From positions 1-51,143 of the forward strand of contig CAYQMF010000037.1 of NCBI GenBank assembly GCA_964418595.1: DNA of 51,143 nt, given 5' to 3'. The stretch comes from CAYQMF01 sp964418595 (GTDB lineage: Bacteria > Planctomycetota > UBA1135 > UBA2386). Positions 1 through 8,787 of the stretch are shown piece by piece (position 1 is the stretch's first letter; the number at the start of each line of letters is the position of its first letter). The translations under genes were made by a program, and so were the position numbers. Under the pieces are notes generated by a model that saw nothing but the letters and a program-made list of their open reading frames with translations, did no database searches and was not told the DNA's origin.

Positions 1-380
1 TTGCCGGCGGGGAAGTCGAGCGTCTTCTCGATGCACCCGTCGTACTCCTGCAGGATCATGCCCTTCCAGGCGCGGCCCAGCGTGCCGCTGGCCGCGATCG
101 CCGCGGCGGCGTGGTCCTGGGTCGAGAAGATGTTGCAGGAGCTCCACTGCACGTCGGCGCCGAGCTCCTTCAGGGTCTCGATCAGGACCGCGGTCTGGAT
201 CGTCATGTGCAGGCAGCCGGCGATGCGCGCGCCCTTCAGCGGCTTGCTCGCGGCGTACTTCTTCCGGATCGCCATCAGGCCGGGCATCTCGTTCTCGGCG
301 AGCTGGATCTCCTTGCGGCCCCAGGCGGCCAGCGCCATGTCCTTGACCTTGTAGGGAAGCTTCTTCTGGGTCGTCGTCAT
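1..380 (-). CDS. ahcY: Adenosylhomocysteinase, N-terminal part (cut by window edge)
   Basis: Hydrolyses S-adenosylhomocysteine to adenosine and homocysteine in the cytoplasmic SAM cycle. About 126 N-terminal residues are visible from ATG at 380; the NAD-binding part lies beyond base 1. Family-specific stretches are LHMTIQTAVLIETL (residues 57-70), WSSCNIFSTQDHAAAA (79-94) and EYDGCIEKTL (112-121), all part of the substrate-binding domain. It lies 24 bp downstream of the ArsR-methyltransferase gene on the same strand, so the two are very probably one transcript controlled from the palindrome at 1393-1416. I see no clear Shine-Dalgarno sequence in the 24-bp gap. Identity is near certain; nothing can be said about the missing C-terminus. 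Confidence 0.97.
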   Translation of the reverse strand, partial: MTTTQKKLPYKVKDMALAAWGRKEIQLAENEMPGLMAIRKKYAASKPLKGARIAGCLHMTIQTAVLIETLKELGADVQWSSCNIFSTQDHAAAAIAASGTLGRAWKGMILQEYDGCIEKTLDFPAG

Positions 381-404
381 GTGTCTCGTCGGTTGCAGGG
401 ATGG

Positions 405-1388
405 TCAGCGCCGGTCGCCCTTGCGACCGTTGACCAGGAACAGGGGAAAGGCCGCCTTGCGGCCACTCTTGCCGCGCACGACGTACATGTCGTCCAACGG
501 CTGGAAGGAAATGTCGAGGAAGCCCGCGTCGGTGAGCGAGGCCTGCACGGCGTCGGGCTCGACGCCCAGGCGCAGGTCGCCCATCACGTCGCGCATCCAC
601 TCTTCGTCGTGCGGAAGCATGTCGGTCACCACCACGCGGCCGCCCGGGGCGAGCACGCGCGCGATCTCGCGCGCGACGGCACTCCCGTCGGCGAGGTGAT
701 GCCACACGAGGTTGGCGAACGCGGCGTCGACCTCGCCGTCGCGCAGCGGCAGCGCGTCGAGTTCGCCCCGCCGGCACTCGACGGTCGCCGGCAGGCGCGC
801 CCGCGCCGCGGCGAGCATCGCCGGCGCATGGTCCACCGCGATCACCCGCGCGCCGCGGCCCGCGAGGTACTCACTGAGGTAGCCCGCGCCGCAGCCGAGG
901 TCGGCGACCGTCAGCGCGCGCGGCACGAGCGCCCCCCAGGCCTCTGCGCGCACGGCGCCGGTCTTGAACTCCTGGCCGACTTCCGCCCAGCTCGCGGCGA
1001 GGCGATCGTGGGTGGCGCGGCTCTGCTGGCGGCGCTCCTCGCGCACCCGCTCGAGCAGCACCGCGTCGGCGCGGCCCGCCTCGCTCTCGAGGTACGGGCG
1101 CACCGCGGCCTCGAAGAGGCCGGGCGACCACGCGCGCTCGGCAGCCGGCGGCGCAGTGCGGTAGAAGACCCACGTCCCTTCGCGCCGATCGGTCACGAGC
1201 CCCGCGCGGCGCATGAGCGCCAGGTGGTTGCTGACCCGGCTCTGGGCGAGCCCGGTGAGTCCGACCAGCTCCTGCACCGCCAGCTCGGCGCGGTGCAGCG
1301 CGGCGAGCAGGCGCAGCCGGACCGGGTCCGACAGGAGCTTCAGCACCTGCGGGAGGCGGTCGACGACGGCGGGGCCAGGTCCGGGCAC
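405..1388 (-). CDS. ArsR-family HTH / SAM-dependent methyltransferase fusion, SahR-like regulator
   Basis: The 327-residue protein starts at GTG 1388. Residues about 10-80 form an ArsR winged helix (LLSDPVRLRLLAAL, then recognition helix LAQSRVSNHLALMRRAG). Residues about 160-280 are a class I methyltransferase fold with motif I VADLGCGAGY (161-170) and acidic Asp186. The regulator has no obvious Cys metal site, so a small-molecule ligand is more likely than arsenic. ArsR proteins called SahR control the SAM cycle in Proteobacteria by sensing S-adenosylhomocysteine; the position directly before ahcY suggests the same logic here, with the methyltransferase fold binding SAM or SAH. That function is inference. 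The start codon lies 4 nt from the palindrome at 1393-1416 and has no Shine-Dalgarno sequence. It could also be a true methyltransferase with a DNA-binding domain. Confidence 0.85.
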   Translation of the reverse strand: MPGPGPAVVDRLPQVLKLLSDPVRLRLLAALHRAELAVQELVGLTGLAQSRVSNHLALMRRAGLVTDRREGTWVFYRTAPPAAERAWSPGLFEAAVRPYLESEAGRADAVLLERVREERRQQSRATHDRLAASWAEVGQEFKTGAVRAEAWGALVPRALTVADLGCGAGYLSEYLAGRGARVIAVDHAPAMLAAARARLPATVECRRGELDALPLRDGEVDAAFANLVWHHLADGSAVAREIARVLAPGGRVVVTDMLPHDEEWMRDVMGDLRLGVEPDAVQASLTDAGFLDISFQPLDDMYVVRGKSGRKAAFPLFLVNGRKGDRR

Positions 1389-1392
1389 GTCT

Positions 1393-1416
1393 CTATATCA
1401 GAATATTCTGATATAG
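1393..1416. promoter_or_regulatory. Perfect 24-bp AT-rich palindrome, probable operator of the ArsR-methyltransferase/ahcY operon
   Basis: The half-site ctatatcagaat is followed by its exact reverse complement attctgatatag, with no mismatch and no spacer. It is the most AT-rich stretch nearby in a sequence of very high GC. It ends 4 nt before the GTG of the ArsR-type regulator, where a dimeric winged-helix protein would block the promoter. TATA-like hexamers inside it could also be the -10 element. Operator function is inferred from symmetry and position. Confidence 0.75.
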
Positions 1417-1450
1417 AAATCAAGGCCATGCCTCGGGCCTTGGGCGGGGC

Positions 1451-3079
1451 CTACCGACGGCGGGATTTCGCTTCGCCGAACCAGTCGCTGCGCCGCCCGA
1501 GGATCGTCGGGCGCTCCGATGCGTCCGCGACCGCACGCCCGACCCAGTAGGCGAGGCGCGCGGTCTTCTCCATCTGCTGGTCGTCGAGCAGGTCGGCGTG
1601 GTCGGACACCTGGTGGTAGTCGGCGTGCTCGCCCGCGCAGCAGAAGAAGACCGCCGGGATGCCCTTCTTCACGAAGTTGTAGTGGTCGCTGCGCTCGAAG
1701 AACTTGTCGTCGGCGAGCACATCGATCCCGATCGTCGCCGCCGCCTCCGCAGCGGTGCGCGCCATGCTCGAGTATTGGGAGTGTTCGTGGCTCGGGGTCA
1801 GCATCACCTGCCCGAGCGCGGCGTCGGGTCCGCCGCGGCCGATCATGTCGGTGTTCACGTTGCCCACGAGCTTCTCGAGCGGCCAGGTCGGGTTCTCCGC
1901 GTACCACGCCGAGCCCCACAACCCGAGCTCTTCGCCCGATACCGAGAGGAAGATCACCGAACGCTTCGGTCGCGGCTCCGTGCGCGCGAACGCCTGGGCG
2001 ATCTCGAGCAGGCCGGCCGTCCCCGATGCGTTGTCGTCGGCGCCGTTGAAGGCATCGCCATCGAGGCGCGATCCCACGTGGTCCATGTGCGCCGAGAACA
2101 CCACCGCCTCCTCGCGCAGGCCTTCGTCCGCGCCGCGCAGGACCGCGACCACGTTGCACGCCTCTGCATCCTCGCGGTGCAGGGGCAGGTCGACGCCGAC
2201 GCGCACTTCCCCGACGAGCGCGGGGGCCGGACCGTCCTGATCGACGAACGTGCGCATGGCCGCCACATCGACGCCACCGCCCGCGAGCACGGCCTTGGTC
2301 GTCGCCGCGCTGAGGAACACGACCGGCAGCCTGCCGCCCAGCATCCCGCCCAGGCCCCCCATCTGATCGCCACCGACGATCGCACGCAGCTCGCCGCGCG
2401 GGCGAACCATCGGCTTGCCAGGGGCAATCGACATGTATGCGAGCACGTTGGCGAGCGCCGCGTCGTCGTCGAAGAGCCCCACGAGCAACACGCCGGCCCC
2501 TGCCTTCTGCACGTTGCGGACGACCGGCGCGAGCCGCTGCAGCGCCGGGAACGCGAAGCCGAACTGCTGGTTGATGTCGCGCCCCTTCCCGGTGAGGGTC
2601 TTGATGCACAGGAGCGGCACCTTGCCGTCGAGGAGTGGCAGCGCCCGCGCGCCGGGCTCGAGGAGCACGAGCGGACCGGCGGCCTGCACGCTCTCCTCGC
2701 GCCGCGTCGGGATCACCGCAAACCCGCTCCCGAGCCGGCTCTCGCCCACGGCGAGATGCGCCCCCTCGCCGAGCCCGGTGCGCGCGACGGGATAGAGCTG
2801 CCGGAAGCCACGCTTGCCGTCGACCTCGTCGCCGATCGGCTCGAGGCCCAGCGCCGTGAAGAGCTCGGCGATGTAGTCGGCGGCGCGCTCCTGTTCCGGA
2901 GTCGCGGTCAGGCGACCGCGCATGCCATCGGCGGCAAGCGTCTCGACATGCGCGCGGAGGTCGGCGCGGTCGATCTGGTCGAGCCCGGGTGGCGGCGCTG
3001 GCGGGGCCGTGGTCGGCGCCTGGGCGTGGATCGCGAGTGGAAGGAGAGCGGCGGCAAGGACCGTGCGACGGAGCAGCAT
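1451..3079 (-). CDS. Exported M28-family metallopeptidase with PA-like insert
   Basis: This 542-residue protein begins with a signal peptide (MLLRRTVLAAALLPLAIHAQ), the reason for choosing ATG 3079 over longer frames. The C-terminal half has the M28 two-zinc ligands: SAHMDHVG (His331), GADDNASGT (Asp348), SGEELGLWGS (Glu383/Glu384), NTDMIGRG (Asp411) and a late His in YHQVSDHADLL. The middle (about 110-300) resembles a protease-associated domain inserted before the catalytic core. It is probably an aminopeptidase acting in the periplasm or outside the cell. It lies 72 bp downstream of the cytochrome-HEAT gene on the same strand and may share its transcript. A second M28 enzyme is at 43037-44380. 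Confidence 0.9.
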   Translation of the reverse strand: MLLRRTVLAAALLPLAIHAQAPTTAPPAPPPGLDQIDRADLRAHVETLAADGMRGRLTATPEQERAADYIAELFTALGLEPIGDEVDGKRGFRQLYPVARTGLGEGAHLAVGESRLGSGFAVIPTRREESVQAAGPLVLLEPGARALPLLDGKVPLLCIKTLTGKGRDINQQFGFAFPALQRLAPVVRNVQKAGAGVLLVGLFDDDAALANVLAYMSIAPGKPMVRPRGELRAIVGGDQMGGLGGMLGGRLPVVFLSAATTKAVLAGGGVDVAAMRTFVDQDGPAPALVGEVRVGVDLPLHREDAEACNVVAVLRGADEGLREEAVVFSAHMDHVGSRLDGDAFNGADDNASGTAGLLEIAQAFARTEPRPKRSVIFLSVSGEELGLWGSAWYAENPTWPLEKLVGNVNTDMIGRGGPDAALGQVMLTPSHEHSQYSSMARTAAEAAATIGIDVLADDKFFERSDHYNFVKKGIPAVFFCCAGEHADYHQVSDHADLLDDQQMEKTARLAYWVGRAVADASERPTILGRRSDWFGEAKSRRR

Positions 3080-3151
3080 CGGCGTGGAAGGATCCCGCCT
3101 CGCCGCGGCCCCGTCACCCACCGAATTGCCCGGGTGGGCTGCGATGGATCC

Positions 3152-5737
3152 CTACTGCGCCCAGCGCATCGCGGCTGCCCGTCGCTCGGCGTCCGAGCCT
3201 TCGGCGTCGTAGCCGCGCGTCTCCCCATACTTGCGGGCCAGCCCGTCGATCGCGGCGCGACGCGCGCCGGCTTCGGCGGACAGCAGCAGGTCCACGAGTT
3301 CCTGGGCCGCGCGCCGGTCGCCGGCCAGCAGCCGGGTCCGTGACGCCTGTGCCAGCAACTGATCACGCGAGCCGGCCGTGGGCGGCAGGCGTCCCGCCGC
3401 GTCGAGCGACAGGATGCGGTCGCGGTAGCGGGCCAGCGCGGGCACCGACTCCGGGTCGGCAGGCCGCTCGAGCGCGAGGCAAGCCCACGCCGCCACCGAC
3501 ACGACCGGGTCGCGCAGCGTAGCGATCAGGGCCGGCACCGAGTTGCGGCTGCCGATCTGCCCGAGCGCGTCGCAGACCCGCGCGCGCTTCTCCGCGAACC
3601 CCGACGGGAACTTCAGGCCGAGCACCAGCGCCGGCACCGCCCGCTCCCCCATCCCGATCAGCTCCGCGAGGATCTTCGCGTCGTCGCCCGCGGGGACGAG
3701 TCCGGTGCCACCCCCGAGCTGCTCCACCAGCTTGAAGGCCCGATGGTCGGTCTCGTGATCCGGCAGTTCGAGGCGACGCAGCCACGTCACGCCCCCGTTC
3801 TCCGCCCACGCGTGCTGCAGGCGCGCGATCGCCTCCTGGCGCTCCGGGCGCGGCGCGAGCGGGTCGTAGCCGAGGTGGCGCCCGGTCACCCGGAACAGCG
3901 CCTCGAAGTACTTCTCGCGGATCAGGTCGTCAGGGTAGTCGAGTCCCGCGAGCAGCGTCGGGATCCCCGCCGTCGACCCCAGGAGCGCGATCGCCTCCGC
4001 GAGGTCGCGGCGCGTTTCCGGCCACGATGCGCGTTCCAGGGCTTCGACGATCGCCGGCACCGCCTCGGCATCGCCGAGTTCGGCGAGCGCCTGCGCCGCC
4101 GCGCGGACCACGTCGGGATCCGCGTCGGCAAGCCCGACGCGGATCGCCGGGGCCTGCGTCTTGGCGCCCAGCGCGGCGAGCGTCTCGATCGCCGAACTGC
4201 GGTCGAGCGCCTGCCGCGAGGCGAGGCCGCGCACGAGCGCCGGGATCGCGCCCGCGTCCTTCCCGAGCCCCGTGTCGGCGATCACCATGCGCGCGTGCAA
4301 CCGCACGTAGAGCTGGGCGTGATCCAGGGCCGCAACCAGGGCCGGCGCGGCCGGCGCGCCGATCTTTCGCAGCACGGCCTGCGCCTGGTTGAAGGTCTTG
4401 TTGTCCCACGACCCCAGCGCGGTGATCAGTTGCGGGATGGCCTTTGCGCCGATCTGCACCAGCCGATCACGGGCCTTGCCGTTGGCCTCCGGCACCGGGA
4501 ACTGGAACAGGTCGATGAGCCGCCCGATCGACGCCGCGTCGTCACCCATGGGGATGTCGACCGCGACCGTGCCGATCGGCGGCCGTGCGTAGTCGACGAG
4601 ATCGGCGACTCCGGCCTGTTGCACCGTGATCCCCTCCGGGACCACGACCTTCACCTCGGGCTCCGACTCCACCGCCTTGTTCGACGGCGCGATCCCAGTG
4701 AACGGCAGGGTCCTGGTCTCGAGCTGACGCGCCAGCTCCGGATGGTTGTCCTCGATGGGGAAGTACAGCTTGTAGTGCAGCTCCGTCGTCACCGTGCCGG
4801 CAGCGACGCCGATGGGCACCCGGTGCTCGCGGCTCTGCCCGGCCGGGATCTGGGTGTTGACCGGCAACTCGAGTCCGTACGGGCGCTTGTAGGGATCCCG
4901 AAACACCATGCGTGACCGGGCAATCTCCTTGCCCGCGTCGTCGCGCACCACCACCAGCGACTCGACGCTGCGTTGCTTCAATTCGGTCGGGAAGTTGTGC
5001 CCCGCGCCGCGGTTCTCGATCCGCACCACGACCTCGTTGCCGTCGATCCTCGGCTCGTAGGCGTACGCGCGCCGCAACTGCGACTCACTCCGCGAGGCTG
5101 GAAACCCGTGGCTGCGCACGCGCTTGGGAGGCTGGCCCACGGCGACCGGCCGGATCACCGACGCCATGTGGCAGTCGATGCAGTCCTTCCCGGCAGCCTT
5201 GCCCGCAGGCGCGAGTTCCCACTGGTACGGCGTGCCGTGGTTGCGATGGCATGACGCGCAGGCTTCCACCGTCCCCACCTGCGGATGGAAGGCGTCGCGG
5301 CACTGCGCTCCGCCATGGAACTGCCCGTAGTCGTAGTCGGGCTTCCAGTGGCAGGTCATGCAGGTGTTCCCCTCTTCCAGATTGTGGTGTCGGCGAACCG
5401 GGTTGTTGCCGATGCCGGTCTCGAAGATCGGCCGCGGCGTGTGGCAGCGGATGCAGTCGCCGTGGTCGAAGCGGCCCGTCCCGATCCGCACCTCCTCGTC
5501 GGTGAACGCCCGACCGTGCGTGTTCTGCTCGTGCTCCGCGTAGATCGCCGGATGGCACTCCGCGCAGAACCGGCTCTTCATGACCTCTTGCGCGTGCGCC
5601 CCGGCAGCCGTGATCGGGCCGAGCAGCGCGCGGGCGGACCCGTTGGTCGTGGCGCAGGCGGCGATGATGATGACAGGGGCGAGCAGGAGGACGACGCGGG
5701 CAACGAGCGCACGCCGCGAGGCGACGGATCGGGTCAT
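3152..5737 (-). CDS. Multihaem c-type cytochrome lipoprotein fused to HEAT repeats
   Basis: The 861-residue protein starts with a lipoprotein signal (APVIIIAACAT, lipid Cys28). Five CxxCH haem sites follow: CAECH (58), CIRCH (95), CMTCH (126), CASCH (160) and CIDCH (186). Extra His residues (RRHHN, HFHP-type spacing) could be distal ligands. Residues about 200-400 form a beta-rich linker. From about 430 to 830 there are repeated alpha-helical pairs with the HEAT pattern (for example AIPALVRGLAS, AVPAIVEALE, SVPALIATLRD). The haem part recalls cytochrome c554/NrfA-type electron carriers; the HEAT part is probably a protein scaffold. The redox partner is unknown. A TAAGAT hexamer lies 9 nt before the ATG and no Shine-Dalgarno is visible. 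Confidence 0.88.
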   Translation of the reverse strand: MTRSVASRRALVARVVLLLAPVIIIAACATTNGSARALLGPITAAGAHAQEVMKSRFCAECHPAIYAEHEQNTHGRAFTDEEVRIGTGRFDHGDCIRCHTPRPIFETGIGNNPVRRHHNLEEGNTCMTCHWKPDYDYGQFHGGAQCRDAFHPQVGTVEACASCHRNHGTPYQWELAPAGKAAGKDCIDCHMASVIRPVAVGQPPKRVRSHGFPASRSESQLRRAYAYEPRIDGNEVVVRIENRGAGHNFPTELKQRSVESLVVVRDDAGKEIARSRMVFRDPYKRPYGLELPVNTQIPAGQSREHRVPIGVAAGTVTTELHYKLYFPIEDNHPELARQLETRTLPFTGIAPSNKAVESEPEVKVVVPEGITVQQAGVADLVDYARPPIGTVAVDIPMGDDAASIGRLIDLFQFPVPEANGKARDRLVQIGAKAIPQLITALGSWDNKTFNQAQAVLRKIGAPAAPALVAALDHAQLYVRLHARMVIADTGLGKDAGAIPALVRGLASRQALDRSSAIETLAALGAKTQAPAIRVGLADADPDVVRAAAQALAELGDAEAVPAIVEALERASWPETRRDLAEAIALLGSTAGIPTLLAGLDYPDDLIREKYFEALFRVTGRHLGYDPLAPRPERQEAIARLQHAWAENGGVTWLRRLELPDHETDHRAFKLVEQLGGGTGLVPAGDDAKILAELIGMGERAVPALVLGLKFPSGFAEKRARVCDALGQIGSRNSVPALIATLRDPVVSVAAWACLALERPADPESVPALARYRDRILSLDAAGRLPPTAGSRDQLLAQASRTRLLAGDRRAAQELVDLLLSAEAGARRAAIDGLARKYGETRGYDAEGSDAERRAAAMRWAQ

Positions 5738-5746
5738 GGCAATGAG

Positions 5747-5752
5747 ATCTTA
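5747..5752 (-). promoter_or_regulatory. Candidate -10 element (TAAGAT) of the cytochrome-HEAT gene
   Basis: On the minus strand TAAGAT lies 9 nt before the ATG at 5737. The spacing suits a leaderless or very short-leader transcript. No good -35 was recognised. Confidence 0.45.
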
Positions 5753-5847
5753 GATGAGCAGGAGCCGACACAAGCACGAACCGTGCCGTCCACCAGGCAA
5801 CCGCTTGCGGCAGCGTGCAGCATCTCGCAAGCTGCGCGCCCGCGCCG

Positions 5848-6630
5848 ATGCCCGCCCACGACCCGACCCACGCGCTCGTCGAGATGTCCAAGGAGCTCGG
5901 GCGGCCAGAGCACGACTGGGTGATCCTCGGCGAGGGCAACACCTCCGCCGTGCTCGACGACGAGACCTTCCTCGTGAAGGCGAGCGGCAGCGAACTGCGG
6001 GCGGCGTCGCCGACGAGCTTCGTGGCGGTTCGCTTTGCGCACGTCCTCTCTCTCCTCGAGGCCGGGACCGCAGGCGACGACGAAGTGAGGCGCCGCCTCG
6101 CTGCGGCGCGGTCGGATCCGCAGGCCACGCAGACGCCATCGATCGAGACCCTGCTCCACGCGGTCTGCCTGCGTGCGCCGGGCGTGCGCTTCGTCGCGCA
6201 CACCCACCCGACCGCGGTGAACGCGATCACGTGCTCGCTCACCTTCGAGTCGATCCTTGCCGGTCGGATCTTCCCCGACGAGATCGTCGTGTGCGGCATC
6301 GCCTCTCTCCTCGTCCCCTACGCCGATCCCGGTGTGCCGTTGGCCCGGGTCGTCGCGCAAGGCATCGACCGCCACGCCGCGAAACACGGCGAGCCGCCGC
6401 GGACGATCTGGATGCAGTCGCACGGCCTCGTGACCCTCGGCGCGACGGCGCGTCAGGCCCTCGACCTCACCGCGATGTCGAGCAAGGTCGCGCGCGTGCT
6501 GCACGGGACGATGGCCTTCGGCGGGCCGCGCCACCTCAGCGAGGCCCAGGCGGATCGCATCCACCGGCGCCCCGACGAGCTGCATCGCCAACGCGTCCTG
6601 CGCGAGCGCGGCCTGGACGCGCCCGGGTAG
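5848..6630 (+). CDS. Class II aldolase/adducin family protein
   Basis: This 260-residue cytosolic protein has the class II aldolase pattern: GEGNTSAVLDD (28-38), KASGSEL (44-50) for phosphate or carboxylate contact, PSIE with Glu100, the zinc pair HTHPTAVNA (His118, His120) and a third zinc His in QSHGLVTLG (His192). The family includes fuculose- and rhamnulose-phosphate aldolases and ribulose-phosphate epimerases. The GEGNTS start resembles the aldolase half of bifunctional sugar aldolase/dehydrogenases, but no dehydrogenase half is present. The substrate cannot be assigned. ATG 5848 is preferred over an upstream GTG because homology begins just after it. It is divergent from the cytochrome gene and converges with the kinase, 3 bp away. 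Confidence 0.8.
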   Translation: MPAHDPTHALVEMSKELGRPEHDWVILGEGNTSAVLDDETFLVKASGSELRAASPTSFVAVRFAHVLSLLEAGTAGDDEVRRRLAAARSDPQATQTPSIETLLHAVCLRAPGVRFVAHTHPTAVNAITCSLTFESILAGRIFPDEIVVCGIASLLVPYADPGVPLARVVAQGIDRHAAKHGEPPRTIWMQSHGLVTLGATARQALDLTAMSSKVARVLHGTMAFGGPRHLSEAQADRIHRRPDELHRQRVLRERGLDAPG

Positions 6631-6633
6631 GGC

Positions 6634-7677
6634 TCACCCGCCGGCCAGCGGGATGGTCACCGTCACGTCGGTGCCCGCCAGCACGCTCGACTCGATCGCC
6701 AGCTTGCCGCGGTGCTGCTGCACGATCCAGGCCGCCATCGGCAGGCCCAGCCCCAGGCCCACTTCATGACCACGCGAGGCCGTGAAGGGTCGCAGGATGT
6801 CGGGCAACCGTTCGCGTGGGATGCCGCGCCCGCCGTCCTGGATGCGGAGCACGGCCATGCCCGACGCGCGCTCGACGTGAAGCGACACACGGATTGCCTG
6901 CATCGCATCGGTGAGCGCGGCGCATGCATTGCACACGAGCTGCGTGACGAGCTGCTGGAGCTGGAGCTTGCTGCCAAGCACGAGGACGGCGTGATCCGGA
7001 ACCGCCACCGTGAACGACCTGCACGCGGCCTCGATCAGCTCTCGCCGGTTCCTGATCGCGTCGTTCACGGCCGCGCCGAAGTCGACCATCGTCTGCTCCG
7101 CGTCGATCTGCGGGCGCGCGTAGCCCCGCATCGCGGCCACGATGTCGCGGATCCGCACCGCCGAGCGCTCGATCTCCCCGGTCATCCGGACCACGTCTTC
7201 GCGCATCTCCTGGAACGGCACGGATCCCAGCGAGAACTCCGGATGCTTCGCCGCGTGCGCGTCGAGGATCGGCAACGCATCGCGCCACGCGTCGCGCAGC
7301 ACCGGTGCGTTGAGCATGATCGCGTGGTTGGGGTTGTTGACCTCGTGCGCGACGCTCGCGATGAGCGTGCCCAGGGTCGCCAGCCGTTCGCTGCGTTCGC
7401 GCATGGCTCGCTCGGCGGCGAGTTCGCCAGTCCGCTGGGCCACACGGCGTGCGAGGCTGCGGTTCCAGGTGAGCACGACCAGCAAGATGGCACCGACGCC
7501 GACGAGTCCCCACAGCAGCCAGATCCATCCCGCGGCGGCGGCGGGCGCCACCACCCCGCCTGCGTCCGGATCCTGACCGGGGCTACGACCGGGCAGGCCG
7601 GCGACCAGCAGCGTCGCGAGGGCGACCCCGACCACGGAGAGGCCCCCTCGCCTGGATCTGGCGGGCTGCGTCGTCAC
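6634..7677 (-). CDS. Membrane sensor histidine kinase
   Basis: The 347-residue protein has a hydrophobic N-terminal segment (about 12-29), a short external stretch, a second membrane helix (WIWLLWGLVGVGAILLVVL, about 51-69), a short coiled coil, then a dimerisation/phosphoacceptor domain with SVAHEVNNPNHA (His111). The ATPase domain has an N box (QLVCNACAALTDA), a G1 box (QDGGRGIP) and a G2 box (GLGLGLPMA). There is no recognisable sensor domain between the membrane helices, so the signal is unknown. No response regulator is adjacent. GTG 7677 is the most likely start; the frame is open further upstream but would overlap fabH. It lies head-to-head with fabH. Confidence 0.82.
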   Translation of the reverse strand: MTTQPARSRRGGLSVVGVALATLLVAGLPGRSPGQDPDAGGVVAPAAAAGWIWLLWGLVGVGAILLVVLTWNRSLARRVAQRTGELAAERAMRERSERLATLGTLIASVAHEVNNPNHAIMLNAPVLRDAWRDALPILDAHAAKHPEFSLGSVPFQEMREDVVRMTGEIERSAVRIRDIVAAMRGYARPQIDAEQTMVDFGAAVNDAIRNRRELIEAACRSFTVAVPDHAVLVLGSKLQLQQLVTQLVCNACAALTDAMQAIRVSLHVERASGMAVLRIQDGGRGIPRERLPDILRPFTASRGHEVGLGLGLPMAAWIVQQHRGKLAIESSVLAGTDVTVTIPLAGG

Positions 7678-7757
7678 GCGGAGAGAGTGTCGCCGGGAGT
7701 GACCCACGGGCAAGGATGGACTGTCGGCGCGCGCCGGCCTCCCGTACAACGCTGCCG

Positions 7758-8744
7758 ATGGCTCATCCCCTCGGCATCCTCGGCCTCGGGTCGTACGTGC
7801 CCGAGCGCGTCATGACGAACGCCGAGTGGTCGACCCTGGTCGACACCAGCGACGAATGGATCGTCGAGCGATCCGGGATCCGCGAACGCCGCTTCGCCGC
7901 CGCCGGGGAGACCACGGTCGACCTCGGCCAGCATGCCGCGACGGCCGCGCTCGCCGACGCCGGCCTCGGCATCGATGCCATCGACGAGATCGTGGTCGCC
8001 ACCGACACCCCGGAGGTCTACTGCCCCGACACCGCCGCCTACCTGCAACACCGCCTCGGCGCCCGCCAGGTGCCCGCCTACGACCTCGCGGGGTCCGGCT
8101 GCGCCGGCTTCCTGCAGGCCCTCGACGTCGCGCGCGCGCGCGCACATGCCGGCGACAAGCGCATCCTCGTGTGCGGCATCGAACTGATCTCGCGCCTGCT
8201 CGACTGGAACGACCGCAACACGTGCGTGCTGTTCGGCGACGGCGCCGGGGCGGCGGTGATCGGTCCCACCGACAATGGCACGGCACTGATCGACTTCCTG
8301 ATGGGCACCGACGGCAGTCGCGCCGACATCCTCGGGCGCACGTGCGGCGGGACGCGCGCGCCGTTCACCCTCGAAGCGGCACAGACCGGCCAGCACCTCG
8401 TGGTGCAGATGGATGGACGCGAGGTGTTCAAGGAGGCAGTGCACCGGATGAGCGAGGCCGCGCGCGCGGTGCTCGACCGCACCGGCGTCGATCCCCAAGA
8501 CATCGCGCTCTTCGTGCCCCACCAGGCCAACCGCCGCATCCTCGACAGCGTCACGAAGCAGCTCGGCTTCCCGGACACCAAGGTGTTCTGCAACATCGAG
8601 CGGCTGGGCAACACCGGATCCGCCTCCATCCCCATCGCGCTGGTCCAGGCGCGTGCGGAGGGCAGGATCGCGCGCGGCGACCTCGTGCTGTGCGCCGCGT
8701 TCGGTGCCGGCTTCCACTGGGGTGCGGCGCTCCTCCGCCTCTGA
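7758..8744 (+). CDS. fabH: 3-oxoacyl-ACP synthase III (KASIII) family protein
   Basis: KASIII enzymes condense acyl-CoA with malonyl-ACP to start fatty acid synthesis. The 328-residue protein has the full triad: Cys115 in AGSGCAGFLQAL, His255 in VPHQANRRI and Asn285 in RLGNTGSAS. The N-terminal LGLGSYVPERVMTN and DEWIVERSGIRERR are typical of FabH. No other fab gene is in the window, so it may be the housekeeping FabH or a paralogue for a special starter unit. ATG 7758 gives the standard FabH N-terminus. A TACAAC hexamer lies 7 nt before the ATG and there is no Shine-Dalgarno. Confidence 0.87.
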   Translation: MAHPLGILGLGSYVPERVMTNAEWSTLVDTSDEWIVERSGIRERRFAAAGETTVDLGQHAATAALADAGLGIDAIDEIVVATDTPEVYCPDTAAYLQHRLGARQVPAYDLAGSGCAGFLQALDVARARAHAGDKRILVCGIELISRLLDWNDRNTCVLFGDGAGAAVIGPTDNGTALIDFLMGTDGSRADILGRTCGGTRAPFTLEAAQTGQHLVVQMDGREVFKEAVHRMSEAARAVLDRTGVDPQDIALFVPHQANRRILDSVTKQLGFPDTKVFCNIERLGNTGSASIPIALVQARAEGRIARGDLVLCAAFGAGFHWGAALLRL

Positions 8745-8787
8745 CGCCACCCGCATCGCTCCGTCGACCGCCGCGAATCGAAGACCC

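Noticed and set aside
381..404. SAH or SAM riboswitch before ahcY
   Set aside because: Only 24 bp separate ahcY from the upstream gene of the same operon, too short for a riboswitch. The palindrome upstream of the operon is a better regulatory candidate.
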